Position numbers and translations under genes: made by a program
Shown here: in pieces, positions 7,853-16,256 of the stretch
Numbering within the stretch: the first letter of the stretch is position 1
Layout: the number at the start of each line of letters is the position of its first letter
The notes under the pieces: model-generated
What the model was told of the DNA's origin: nothing
Database searches by the model: none
Seen by the model: the letters and a program-made list of their open reading frames with translations, nothing else
Assembly (NCBI RefSeq): GCF_002885955.2
Contig: NZ_POQS01000003.1
Coordinates: 520,208 to 584,207, forward strand
DNA: 64,000 bases
Source: Achromobacter pulmonis
GTDB lineage: Bacteria; Pseudomonadota; Gammaproteobacteria; Burkholderiales; Burkholderiaceae_B
Direction: 5' to 3'

Positions 7853-9088
7853 TCAGTCCGGCCGCTGCATCTTGCAGGTGGACTGCACCGGCGCGGACAC
7901 GTCTGCCGCGGCCAGCACCTTGACCGGCTCGAAGCCCATGTCGGTGCCGTCGGCCTTGTACTTGGCGTTCTTGCTCACCTTGGACACCACCATGGGCAGC
8001 TGCACCTGGTGGTCTTCGGCGCGCATGGTGTAGGCGCCCAGCGGCGAGGTGTAGGTGACCTTCTCCAATGCCTTGGCCAGCGCCGGCACCGACAGCTTGC
8101 CGTCCTGCGGCTGGACCTGCTTGAGCGCTTCGCCCAGGAACTTGATGCCGATGACGGTCTGCGGCTCGGTGTAGCTGGGGTAATGGCCGGTCTTGGCCTT
8201 GTAGTCCTCGGCGAACTTCGCGCCTTCCTCGCCCGCGGCCTCGATGTTGTACGGATGGGCGATGTAATGGCCCAGCGCCACGTCGCCGGCGTTGGCGAGG
8301 TTGCCGACCTGGTCCAGGAACACGGTGGCGAAGCGGACCTTCAGGCCGGCGGCCTGCGTGGCCTTCATCAACAGCAGCAGGTCGTTGGACCAGTTGCCGG
8401 TGATCACGGTGTCGGGATCGGCCGAGCGGATGCGCGCCACGTAGGGCGCGAAGTCCTGGATCTTGTTGACTTCGTGCAGGGTCTTGCCCACCACCTCATA
8501 GCCGTACTGCTTGGCGAAGCGCTCGGTGGCGCCTTCCATGTCCTGGCCCCAGGAGTAGTTCTGGTTGATGGCGTAGACGCGCTTGCCCAGCGTGCCGTCG
8601 GCCGACATGACCGAGGTCAGCGCCTTGACGCGCAGGTCGGCGTTGGTGGTGAAGCGGAAGTGATAGAAGTGGCATTTCTGCCCGGTCAGTTCCAGGGCTT
8701 CGCCGCCCACGTTCAGGAACACGACTTCCTTGCCCGGATTGCGCAGGTTGTGCTTGCGCACGTCCTCGGTCAGCTGGCCGGAGATGGCCGACGAGGAACC
8801 CTGCACCAGGATCTGCACGCCCGCGGCGGCGGCCGCGCGGAAGCGGTCGGAGGCGCCCACCGGGCCGCCCTGGTTGTCGAACTCGACCAGTTCCAGCGGC
8901 TGGCCGTTCCAGCCGCCGGCGGCGTTGATGCGGTCCAGCTCGTACTTGACCGCGGCGCGGAACATCAGGCCGGTCGAGGCCTGCGGGCCGGAAAGCGTTT
9001 CGATCAGGCCGATCTTGACGGGGGCGGCCTGCGCCGATGCGGCGATGCCGGCCAGGCAAAGCAGGCCGGAAGTGAAAACCAACTTCAT
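7853..9088 (-). CDS. Periplasmic substrate-binding protein of the liv-type transporter
   Basis: A 411-residue protein with a 21-22-residue signal peptide ending AQA, then a type I periplasmic-binding fold (VKIGLIETLSGPQASTG ... ELDRINAAGGWNGQPLELVEFDNQG). The ATG at 9088 is preceded by a GGAGGAG ribosome site. It captures the ligand for LivHMGF. Because it shares an operon with a 2-oxo-acid dehydrogenase complex, the ligand is probably an organic or hydroxy acid rather than leucine (inference). It is the first gene of the operon, facing the GntR-type operator sites at 9186-9217. Confidence 0.92.
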   Translation of the reverse strand: MKLVFTSGLLCLAGIAASAQAAPVKIGLIETLSGPQASTGLMFRAAVKYELDRINAAGGWNGQPLELVEFDNQGGPVGASDRFRAAAAAGVQILVQGSSSAISGQLTEDVRKHNLRNPGKEVVFLNVGGEALELTGQKCHFYHFRFTTNADLRVKALTSVMSADGTLGKRVYAINQNYSWGQDMEGATERFAKQYGYEVVGKTLHEVNKIQDFAPYVARIRSADPDTVITGNWSNDLLLLMKATQAAGLKVRFATVFLDQVGNLANAGDVALGHYIAHPYNIEAAGEEGAKFAEDYKAKTGHYPSYTEPQTVIGIKFLGEALKQVQPQDGKLSVPALAKALEKVTYTSPLGAYTMRAEDHQVQLPMVVSKVSKNAKYKADGTDMGFEPVKVLAAADVSAPVQSTCKMQRPD

Positions 9089-9185
9089 GTGTGTCTCCTC
9101 CGTGGAATGGGAGCGTGGGCGGCGAGGCCCTGTTCTGCTGACGCGCTTGCCTGAAAGCGGCGCTTGATTTACGCTTTCACGATAG

Positions 9186-9217
9186 TTGTCAGGCAACTTT
9201 AATAAGTTGTCAGATAA
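9186..9217. promoter_or_regulatory. Two FadR/GntR-type operator-like sites
   Basis: TTGTCAGGCAA (9186-9196) and TTGTCAGATAA (9207-9217) are near copies of the 11-bp palindrome TTGTC-N-GACAA, whose form matches sites bound by FadR-subfamily GntR repressors. Their centres are 21 bp apart, two helical turns. They lie in the divergent spacer between the transporter operon (minus) and the SDR-GntR pair (plus), so one repressor could control both directions. The sequence is seen directly; binding is inferred. Confidence 0.65.
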
Positions 9218-9330
9218 ATCATAGGGCAAGCAATTTTTCCGTGTCAAGCGGCCGCGCCGGCAGTCAAATCGAAGCGGCGGCCGCCGCCGGCAGGCCTGCT
9301 CGCCTCTCGAAAAGCGTTTCAGGAGACACC

Positions 9331-10068
9331 ATGATTTCGTTCGAAGGAAAGGTTGCCGTCATCACCGGGGCGGGCAACGGGATCGGCCTGGCCACGGCCC
9401 GGCTGATGGCCGCGCACGGCGCGCGGCTGGTGCTGACCGACATCGACGGGGCGCGGCTGGAGGAAGTCGCCGCGGAGCTGGACCCCAGCGGCCAGCGCGT
9501 CTACACGCGGGCGCTGGACGTGTCCGCCGCGGCCGAATGCGAGCGCGCGTTCGAGGCCGCCGCCAAGCATTTCGGCGGCCTGGACCACCTAGTGCATTGC
9601 GCCGGCATCTATCCGGAAGGCCTGGTCAAGGACACCAGCGACGAGGCCTGGCGCACCCTGATGCGCGTGAACCTGGACGGCACGTTCTACGTGTGCCGCG
9701 CGGCCCAGCGCCACCTGCGCCACGAAGGGTCTATCGTGCTGCTCACCTCGCTGGCGGCCCAGCGCGGCAGCTACGCGCACGCCGCCTACGCCGCGTCCAA
9801 GGGCGCGGTGCAGAGCTTCACCCGCAGCCTGGCGCTGGAGCTGGCGCCGCAGATCCGCGTCAATGCGGTGGCGCCCGGCATCATCGCCACCTCCATGACG
9901 CACGATCTGATCGGACAGAAAGGCGCACAATTGCTGGAAAGCACGCCGCTGCGCCGTTTCGGCACGGCCGAGGAGATCGCCGGTTCGATCGCGTTCCTGT
10001 GCTCGCCGCTGGCCGGCTTCGTCACCGGCGAGGTCATGCAGGTCAACGGCGGCATCCATATCGCGTAA
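9331..10068 (+). CDS. Short-chain dehydrogenase/reductase (SDR)
   Basis: A 245-residue classical SDR with cofactor motif TGAGNGIG (12-19), HCAG in place of NNAG, and the catalytic YAASK. The C-terminal segment VTGEVMQVNGGIH is typical of the 3-oxoacyl-reductase-like group. The ATG at 9331 follows an AGGAG site. It lies divergent from the transporter/E1-E2 operon and 34 bp upstream of the GntR gene, and probably oxidises an intermediate of the same substrate. The VDL-like aspartate (TDIDG) after the second strand suggests NAD(H) rather than NADP(H). Confidence 0.85.
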   Translation: MISFEGKVAVITGAGNGIGLATARLMAAHGARLVLTDIDGARLEEVAAELDPSGQRVYTRALDVSAAAECERAFEAAAKHFGGLDHLVHCAGIYPEGLVKDTSDEAWRTLMRVNLDGTFYVCRAAQRHLRHEGSIVLLTSLAAQRGSYAHAAYAASKGAVQSFTRSLALELAPQIRVNAVAPGIIATSMTHDLIGQKGAQLLESTPLRRFGTAEEIAGSIAFLCSPLAGFVTGEVMQVNGGIHIA

Positions 10069-10102
10069 AGTCGAAGCATCCCGACAGTCACCCACCATTC
10101 CA

Positions 10103-10849
10103 ATGCAGCCCACCCAAGAACAGGACCCGCCGCGCGCCGCGCCCAAGAGTTCGCTTTCCGCGGCGCTGAGCGACACGCTGGCCGAACAGATACGCCAGGG
10201 CGTGCTTGCGCCCGGCGACCGCCTGCCCACGGAAAAGCAGCTGACCGAAACCTATTCGGTCAGCCGCGCCGTGGTGCGCGAGGCGCTGGCGCGCCTGAAG
10301 TCCGAAGGCCTGGTCACCTCGCAGCAGGGCAGCGGGGTCTTCGTCGATCCGAATTTCCAGAAGAACGCGTTCCGCATCGCCGCGCCCACGCCCGGCGACA
10401 ACCAGGACCTGGAGCACATCCTGGAGCTGATGCTGTCCATCGAGGTTACGGCGGCCCGCTACGCGGCCCAGCGCCGCACCGACGCGGACCTGAAGAAGAT
10501 GCGCCAGGCGCTGGTGGGCATGGAGTACGCCCTGATCAACGACAAGCTGGGCGACGAAGAGGACTACCAGTTCCACCATGCCATCGTGCAGGCCACGCAC
10601 AATCCGCACCTGGTGGCGCTGAACGACTACCTGGAAGCCAACGTGCGGCGCGTGATCCGCAGCGCGCGCCACAACACGGCGCGCATGTACGCCGAACGCA
10701 TGGCCGCGGTGCAGAGCGAGCACCAGGCCATCTTCGCCGCCATCGACGGCGGCGATCCGGACGCCGCCGGACGGGCCGCCGAACAGCACCTGCGCAACGC
10801 CGCCGACCGCCTGCGGCTGTTCCAGGCCGAACGTCCGGCGCCCGTGTAG
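10103..10849 (+). CDS. GntR-family (FadR/FCD subfamily) transcriptional regulator
   Basis: A 248-residue regulator. The N-terminal winged helix spans about 20-80 (LAEQIRQGVLAPGDRLPTEKQ ... SVSRAVVREALARLKSEGLV, each part canonical). A C-terminal FCD ligand-binding domain follows, with the histidines FHHAIVQATHNPHL and EHQAI that usually bind a metal and a carboxylate ligand. The likely inducer is the organic acid handled by the neighbouring operon. It is probably a local repressor acting on the sites at 9186-9217. It ends 7 bp from the converging oxidoreductase gene. Confidence 0.9.
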   Translation: MQPTQEQDPPRAAPKSSLSAALSDTLAEQIRQGVLAPGDRLPTEKQLTETYSVSRAVVREALARLKSEGLVTSQQGSGVFVDPNFQKNAFRIAAPTPGDNQDLEHILELMLSIEVTAARYAAQRRTDADLKKMRQALVGMEYALINDKLGDEEDYQFHHAIVQATHNPHLVALNDYLEANVRRVIRSARHNTARMYAERMAAVQSEHQAIFAAIDGGDPDAAGRAAEQHLRNAADRLRLFQAERPAPV

Positions 10850-10855
10850 CCGCGT

Positions 10856-12193
10856 TCAGGCGAAGGTCTGCTCCATCTCGCGGCGGAACTGCACGGCCGG
10901 CGAGCGCTCGTCGTATTCCACGTCGCTCCAGCGCACCGGCTGCGACTGGCGCACGGGGTTCTTGAGCCTGACCTTGTGCGCCAGGCCCAGCGGCAGATAG
11001 CCGTCGGCCACCGAATCGCGCGCCGGCATCAGCCGGCCGTACACGGTGTAGCCGCCTTCGCCGTCCAGGACCTGGCCGGCCGGCAGGTCGCGCTTGGCGG
11101 TGGCCACGACGTCGCCGTGCCAGCCGGCCGGCGCGCCGGTGGGCTCGCGCCGCAGGCCCACGCTGGCCACGCTGATGCCCAGCTCCAGCCCGATCAGGTG
11201 ATAGGGCTTGTACATGGCCGTGAAATTGCCGCTGGGGTCGGTGACCAGGCCGTATTCCTGGAAGCAGCGGCGCACGTAGTCGCTGTCGGCCGCGATGGTG
11301 ACGTAGACGCCCCAGCGCAGGTCGCGGAACACCGGCCGGCCGTCGCGCTCCAGCGAGGAAATCACCTCCACCTGGCCGCGGTGGTGCAGCATGCCGCCGT
11401 TCTCGCGCGGGCGCAGCACGCGCGCCAGGTCGTCCACGCCGCAAGGCGGGAAGTGCAGGCCGGAAGGCGAGGGCAGCAAGCCGGTGGCGTTGGACACCGC
11501 GGCCATTTCGATGGCGCTCTTGGTGCCGTCCAGGAAGCTGTTGAACATCTGCGCGTTGAAGTCGCCGGCGGCGACCATCTCGGCGGTGAAGCCGTAGTAC
11601 GGCCACACGGTGTCGGGGGTGGAGGTATGGAATTCGGGCAGGTACTTGGTGCCCTTGCCCGCGGCCATGACTTCGAAGCCGCTGGCGCGCGCCCAGTCCA
11701 CCATCTCGCAGATCAGGGCCGGCTGGTCGCCGTAGGCCAGCGAATAGACGATGCCGGCCTCGCGCGCGCGGCGCGCCAGCAGCGGGCCGGCCAGCGCGTC
11801 GGCCTCGACGTTGACCATGATGATGTGCTTGCCGTGTTCGCAGCAGGCCAGCACGTGGCTGATGCCCGCGGCCGCCTGCCCGGTGGCGTCGATCACGATG
11901 TCGATGTCGGGGCTGGCGATGATGGCCTGGACGTCGTCGCTGAAATAGACCTTGCCGGTCTTGAGCGCGTCGGCGGTGCTGGCGGCGTTGAGCGAGCTGG
12001 CCGGCCAGCCCACCCGGGTAAGCGCCGCCCGGGCCCGGTCGGGCGCCAGGTCCGCCACCGCCACCAGCCGGATGCCCGGCGTGCGCGGGGCCTGGCTGAG
12101 GAACATGGCGCCAAACTTCCCGGCGCCGATCAATGCGACACGCAAAGGCTTGTTATCGGCTTCTCGCTGCTTGAGCAGGCGGTGCAGATTCAT
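10856..12193 (-). CDS. NAD(P)-dependent oxidoreductase with C-terminal SAF domain (homoserine-dehydrogenase-like)
   Basis: A 445-residue protein. The Rossmann domain starts VALIGAGKFGAMFLSQ (about 19-34), a central catalytic region follows, and the C-terminal SAF-like domain contains VVATAKRDLPAGQVLDGEGGYTV-type sequence. It belongs to the group long annotated as predicted homoserine dehydrogenases with an SAF domain, many of which sit in sugar-acid or polyol catabolic loci. The ATG at 12193 follows a strong GGAGGAG. It faces the GntR gene tail-to-tail and could join the same pathway as the operon at 1-9088, but has its own upstream spacer. Substrate unknown. Confidence 0.8.
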   Translation of the reverse strand: MNLHRLLKQREADNKPLRVALIGAGKFGAMFLSQAPRTPGIRLVAVADLAPDRARAALTRVGWPASSLNAASTADALKTGKVYFSDDVQAIIASPDIDIVIDATGQAAAGISHVLACCEHGKHIIMVNVEADALAGPLLARRAREAGIVYSLAYGDQPALICEMVDWARASGFEVMAAGKGTKYLPEFHTSTPDTVWPYYGFTAEMVAAGDFNAQMFNSFLDGTKSAIEMAAVSNATGLLPSPSGLHFPPCGVDDLARVLRPRENGGMLHHRGQVEVISSLERDGRPVFRDLRWGVYVTIAADSDYVRRCFQEYGLVTDPSGNFTAMYKPYHLIGLELGISVASVGLRREPTGAPAGWHGDVVATAKRDLPAGQVLDGEGGYTVYGRLMPARDSVADGYLPLGLAHKVRLKNPVRQSQPVRWSDVEYDERSPAVQFRREMEQTFA

Positions 12194-12275
12194 GACGCGA
12201 ACTCCTCCAGATTGATGTCAACAGGCGGAAACGGCAACACAGAATAGCCTTAAACCGCGCCTGCCGATACGGGAG

Positions 12276-12836
12276 TCATTCGTCTGCCGTGTACAGCTCT
12301 CCGGCCAGCACGTTGCGCCAGTTCCGCCAGGTGATCCGGGGCCGGTCGGCGACCTCCCGGTTGTAGGGCGCGTCGAACAGAATGTGCTTCCAGCGCGGCT
12401 TGACCGCGCCCTCGATGGCGGGCTTGTCGTCGATCAGCAGGCTGCCGTGCACCAGCGTCTTGTCCTTGGTCAGGATGAGGCGGTTGGTGGCCTCGCGTCC
12501 CAGGTGCTTTTCCACCCACAGGTACTTTTCCGCCACGCAGTTTTCGAACTGCGACAGCGGCGAGGTGCAGATGCGCACGTCCATGCCCAGGGCAAGCAGT
12601 TCCTTGACCGCCTCCAGCGCGCCGGGCACCGGCGGCAGGTTGCGGATGAAGCCCGGCGCGGTGTAGATGGCTTCGGCCATGCCGCGCAGCTCGGGCGCGT
12701 AGTCCTGGCGGATGTAGAACGATTTGCGGTCCTCGAGCGCCACCGGCGGAATCTGGGGATGGCGTTCGCGCCAGGCGTCGATGAAGGCGTGTTCGAAATC
12801 GGCGAGCACGCCGTCTTGGTCCAGCAGGATGATCAT
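12276..12836 (-). CDS. HAD-type 5'(3')-deoxyribonucleotidase family protein
   Basis: A 186-residue protein starting MIILLDQDGVLADFE, where the DxDG nucleophile/acid pair of HAD phosphatases is seen at once. Later motifs VRICTSPLSQ (threonine motif), LILTKDKTLVHGSLLIDDKP (lysine and acidic motif III) match the cytosolic NT5C-type nucleotidases, which dephosphorylate deoxyribonucleoside monophosphates. The ATG at 12836 is preferred; a TTG at 12857 would add seven residues with no better ribosome site. It is probably transcribed with the RNA-ligase-like gene upstream. Confidence 0.82.
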   Translation of the reverse strand: MIILLDQDGVLADFEHAFIDAWRERHPQIPPVALEDRKSFYIRQDYAPELRGMAEAIYTAPGFIRNLPPVPGALEAVKELLALGMDVRICTSPLSQFENCVAEKYLWVEKHLGREATNRLILTKDKTLVHGSLLIDDKPAIEGAVKPRWKHILFDAPYNREVADRPRITWRNWRNVLAGELYTADE

Positions 12837-12872
12837 GGCGATCCGCGGTGATTGCAACGTGCCGATTGTGCC

Positions 12873-13403
12873 TCAATCGGCCTGCGGACGGGATTGCGCC
12901 ACGATGCGGTAGCGGCTGCCGCCGGTCAGCGATTCGGAGGCGACCAGCACCATGCGGTCATAGCGCCAGCGCAGCGGCGCGGGCGCTTCGGCCGGCGGCT
13001 GCGGATGCTCGATATTGCGCAGCAGGGTGACGTGGGGGCGGAACGGGTGCTGCGGCGCGCCCAGGCCGAAGCCGGCCAGCCACTGCCACAGCCCGTCGTG
13101 CGCGGCCTGCAGCGCGGGCGGCGTGTCGCCGGGGCCGGCCCACAGGATGCGCTGGCGGGCGAATACACCGTAGCGGTCGAGTTCGATCGCGGCCGGCGCC
13201 AGCCGCCGTTCGGGCGTGGCCGCGATCAGCTCGTCGGCCAGCGCGGCGTCCACCGGCCCCAGGAAGGCCAGGGTCAGGTGCAGGGTTTCCGTGCGCATGA
13301 GGCGTCCGCCGCAGTGCGGCCGGGCATGCTCGGCCCAGGCGGCGAGCGATCCCGCCAGCGGGGGCGACGGCCATAGCGCGTAGAAGAGACGGACGGTCGA
13401 CAT
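12873..13403 (-). CDS. thpR: RNA 2',3'-cyclic phosphodiesterase (2'-5' RNA ligase family)
   Basis: A 176-residue 2H phosphoesterase. The two catalytic HxT motifs are visible as HLT at residues 42-44 and HVT at 124-126. The N terminus VRLFYALWPSPPL is typical of ThpR. The enzyme hydrolyses 2',3'-cyclic phosphate RNA ends and was first described as a 2'-5' ligase of tRNA halves. Length fits the family (about 175-190). It lies between cheD and the nucleotidase gene on the same strand with short spacers. Confidence 0.9.
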   Translation of the reverse strand: MSTVRLFYALWPSPPLAGSLAAWAEHARPHCGGRLMRTETLHLTLAFLGPVDAALADELIAATPERRLAPAAIELDRYGVFARQRILWAGPGDTPPALQAAHDGLWQWLAGFGLGAPQHPFRPHVTLLRNIEHPQPPAEAPAPLRWRYDRMVLVASESLTGGSRYRIVAQSRPQAD

Positions 13404-13433
13404 GCCGTGATTGTAGGGGCGCGACCGCCGGCT

Positions 13434-14147
13434 TCAACCGCCCGTGGTGCCGCTGCCGCGCCGCCGCGTCAGGCCGGTGTCGAAGCGCTCCACGCCCGGG
13501 CGGGCGGGGCGGTCGAAGCGTTCCACGCCAGGCCGCGTGAACCGCTCCACCCGGGGCGGGCTTGCGGTCTTGGCCTGCACGCTCTGGGCGGCGGCCTGTT
13601 CGCGCCGGGCGATGATTTCCTCGGCGCGCTGGTGGTGCGGCGCCATCTTGCGCACCATCACGCGGCCGTCGCGCGGGAAGTAATTGATGCGGCGCGCATG
13701 CACGTCGCCCAGGTCCTGCGCCTTGACCGGGATGCCTTCGGTCTGCAGGTAGGAAAGCACGAACTGGCCGTTGCGTTCGCCGATGTTCATCTGCTGCATG
13801 GCCGACAGCACCGCCCCGCCGCCGAACACCTTGGCCTCGAGCCGGTCGCGCGCGGCGCCGGCCTTGAGCAGTTCGTTGATCAGCACTTCCATCGCGAAGG
13901 CGCCGTAGCGCATGGTGGCCGAGGCGGGCGACTGCATGTCGCCTTCCGGCAACATGAAGTGGTTCATGCCGCCCACGCCGGTCACGGGATCGTGGATGCA
14001 CGCAGCCACGCACGACCCCAGCACGGTCGAGATCATCAGGTCTTCGTCGGTGACGTAGTACTCGTTGGGCAGTACTTTCACCGCCTGACACTGGAACGCG
14101 CTATCGAAATAGTGGCGCGTCGCACGGGCTTCAAGACGGGCGGCCAT
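13434..14147 (-). CDS. cheD: Chemoreceptor glutamine deamidase CheD
   Basis: A 237-residue CheD. The catalytic pair is visible as Cys46 in [10 protein letters not shown] and His63 in [11 protein letters not shown]. The later segment AKVFGGGAV is also conserved. CheD deamidates receptor glutamines and binds CheC/CheY in chemotaxis. Here it stands apart from any che or flagellar gene. The last ~40 residues are an extra tail with three copies of a VERF(D/T) unit separated by RPG/RPARPG, absent from short CheD proteins. An AT-rich upstream region with TTGACA on the minus strand near 14213-14218 may be its promoter. Confidence 0.93.
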   Translation of the reverse strand: MAARLEARATRHYFDSAFQCQAVKVLPNEYYVTDEDLMISTVLGSCVAACIHDPVTGVGGMNHFMLPEGDMQSPASATMRYGAFAMEVLINELLKAGAARDRLEAKVFGGGAVLSAMQQMNIGERNGQFVLSYLQTEGIPVKAQDLGDVHARRINYFPRDGRVMVRKMAPHHQRAEEIIARREQAAAQSVQAKTASPPRVERFTRPGVERFDRPARPGVERFDTGLTRRRGSGTTGG

Positions 14148-14300
14148 GGGAGGGGATAGGGAGCAAGGGCAACGAGAGGGACACCAAGACGTTCGGCGGG
14201 GAAACGGCGGTTATGTCAAAAAATGTAAAAAAATGACGATTTATTCTTGCACATCCGGGCGTGCGATGGGAGAAATCTCATGTAACGGCGGCGCGCGGAC

Positions 14301-14340
14301 GCCGGCCGTGGGGGATGCCTGGCATCCTACACAGGCCGGC
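14301..14340. terminator. Nested hairpin after ftsX
   Basis: The outer arms GCCGGCC (14301-14307) and GGCCGGC (14334-14340) enclose an inner GGATGCC-T-GGCATCC hairpin (14313-14327). A smaller stem, CCCCG/CGGGG at 14351-14365, lies beside it. The group sits between the ftsX stop and the cheD promoter region and probably ends ftsEX transcription. No clear U-tract follows, so termination is inferred. Confidence 0.5.
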
Positions 14341-14399
14341 GCGGGCCGTTCCCCGGATCACGGGGAGGAAGGGGGGCTAGTCGGAGCCTTTGGGCGCCG

Positions 14400-15308
14400 T
14401 CAGAAGCGGGTGCTGCGGGTGACCGACCAGCGGGCGGACAGGGCGCCCAGGGCGGCCGCGGCGACCACCGCGCCGATCAGCACCGCGGGGCCGGGCAAAT
14501 GCAGGGCGAATTCCGCGCCGTAGCTGCGGGCCAGCCCGACCAGGGCGTCGTTCAGCGGGGCCAGGGCCACCGCCGCCACGCCGATGGACAGCAGCGCCGC
14601 CACCGCGCCCGACAGCGCGCCCAGGTACAGGAAGGGACGGCGCACGAAGGATTCGGTGGCGCCGACCAGCCGCGCCACGCCGATTTCCTCGCGCTGCGAC
14701 AGCGCCTGCATGCGCACGGTGTTGAACACGGTGGCCAGCACCACCACCGCCACGCAGGCGGCCAGGAACCCCAGGCCGATGCGGGCGAAGCGCAGGATGG
14801 CCTCTAGCCGCTGGACCCAGGCGCTGTCGAGCTGCACCAGGTCGACGTGGTTCCATTGCTTCCAGGACGCCGCCAGCTTGTCGGCCCGTCCCGCCAGGTC
14901 CTCGCCGTCGGCCAGCGTGACCACCACGGCGTCGGGCAGCGGGTTGCCCGGCAGCACGGCCAGCGCCTGCTGCCAGGCCGGGTTGGCGCGCAGGTCGGCC
15001 AGGGCGTCCTCGCGCCCGACCACGCGCACGGCGCGCACCTCATGGGCGTATTCGCCCTGGATGCGCCTGGCCACGTCGGCGGCCGCGCCGGCCGGCGCGT
15101 CCACCCGCATGAAAACGGTGACCTCGGGGGTGACGGAGATCTGGCGCGCCACCGGCTGCGCCGACACCAAAATGGCGCTGCCCAACAGCGGCAGGGCCAG
15201 GGCCAGCGCCATGACCAGCAGGTTGGCCAGCGACGAGAACGGCTGCTTGACCAGCCGGCGCAGGGTCACCATCAGGGCGTAGCGGTGTTGCCGCAGCCAG
15301 GCGTTCAT
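14400..15308 (-). CDS. ftsX: Cell-division ABC-like permease FtsX
   Basis: A 302-residue membrane protein with the FtsX plan: a cytoplasmic N terminus, TM1 near residues 28-50, a periplasmic domain (about 50-165), then three TM segments near 172-200, 222-250 and 268-290. The periplasmic loop normally activates cell-wall amidases through EnvC-like partners during septation. It overlaps ftsE by 4 bp (15305-15308), so FtsE and FtsX are translationally coupled as usual. Confidence 0.95.
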   Translation of the reverse strand: MNAWLRQHRYALMVTLRRLVKQPFSSLANLLVMALALALPLLGSAILVSAQPVARQISVTPEVTVFMRVDAPAGAAADVARRIQGEYAHEVRAVRVVGREDALADLRANPAWQQALAVLPGNPLPDAVVVTLADGEDLAGRADKLAASWKQWNHVDLVQLDSAWVQRLEAILRFARIGLGFLAACVAVVVLATVFNTVRMQALSQREEIGVARLVGATESFVRRPFLYLGALSGAVAALLSIGVAAVALAPLNDALVGLARSYGAEFALHLPGPAVLIGAVVAAAALGALSARWSVTRSTRF

Positions 15309-15991
15309 GCCGTCGCTCCCGGTTGGGCGCCGCCCTGGGAGTCGGCGAACTTGCCCGGCTCGATGCGCAGCGTGCGGGTGGCGTAGCGGGCCATGAGTTC
15401 CTGGTCGTGCGAGGCGATCAGCGTGGTGACGCCGACCCGGTTGAAATCGCGGAAAACGTTCATGATGCGTTGCGCGGTGTCATGGTCGAGGTTGGCCGTG
15501 GGCTCGTCCGCGATCAGGATGGCCGGCCGGTTGACGATGGCCCGCGCGATCGCCAGGCGCTGCTGTTCGCCGCCGGACAGCTCGATCGGATTGAGCTCTT
15601 CCTTGCCCGACAGGCCCACCTTGTCCAGCGCGGCGCGGGCGCGCGCGGCGGCCGAATTCCAGGCGTGGCCGGTGACGGCCAGCGGCAGCATCACGTTTTC
15701 GAACGCGCTGCGGTCGAACAGCAGGTGCGTGTCCTGCAGGATGACGCCCACCGCGCGCCGCAGGTAGGGCCGGGCGCGCGCGGGCAGCTTGTCCAGGCGC
15801 TGGCCGTTGACCTGAATGGAGCCCCGGCTGGCGGGCTCCAGCCCGCCGATCAGCTTGAGCAGCGTGGACTTGCCGGCGCCCGATGGCCCCGACACGAAAA
15901 CGAACTCTCCCGCGTCCACGCGGAAGTTGATGTCGGCCAGGATATTGCGGCCGCGACCATATGATTTGAATACGTGCTGGAATTCGATCAT
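15305..15991 (-). CDS. ftsE: Cell-division ATP-binding protein FtsE
   Basis: A 228-residue ABC ATPase with Walker A GPSGAGKST, signature LSGGEQQRLAIARA, Walker B ILIADEPTANLD and H-loop IASHDQEL. It powers FtsX and links divisome assembly with septal wall hydrolysis. The ATG at 15991 gives the normal family length; upstream open sequence up to 16126 is non-conserved and is rejected as coding. The divergent aapJ gene starts 265 bp away. Confidence 0.95.
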   Translation of the reverse strand: MIEFQHVFKSYGRGRNILADINFRVDAGEFVFVSGPSGAGKSTLLKLIGGLEPASRGSIQVNGQRLDKLPARARPYLRRAVGVILQDTHLLFDRSAFENVMLPLAVTGHAWNSAAARARAALDKVGLSGKEELNPIELSGGEQQRLAIARAIVNRPAILIADEPTANLDHDTAQRIMNVFRDFNRVGVTTLIASHDQELMARYATRTLRIEPGKFADSQGGAQPGATA

Positions 15992-16256
15992 GGCGGCTGT
16001 CAGATGAAGCCGCAATAGTAACTCGGGGACAGTAAGGTGGCCTAAGCCAGGCGGGGGAGCGGATGCGAAAAATTCCTCCGCCGCCCTATGTAGACGTCCC
16101 TTTTTACGGCCCGTACAGCGTTTCATTTCATCCCGTGTCCCTATATTTCAAGGGAATTCCCGGATGCGCCGCCCGCGGCGCGGACGCTACCATCCGCCCC
16201 ATGCGTAGGCCCAAACGGCTGCGCGCGAATTCGCCTTATCCCACACGGAGAACACG

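Noticed and set aside
16140-16160. GGGAATTCCC palindrome upstream of aapJ as an operator
   Set aside because: Short, contains a common restriction-type palindrome, and no matching site was seen elsewhere; too weak to list as regulatory.
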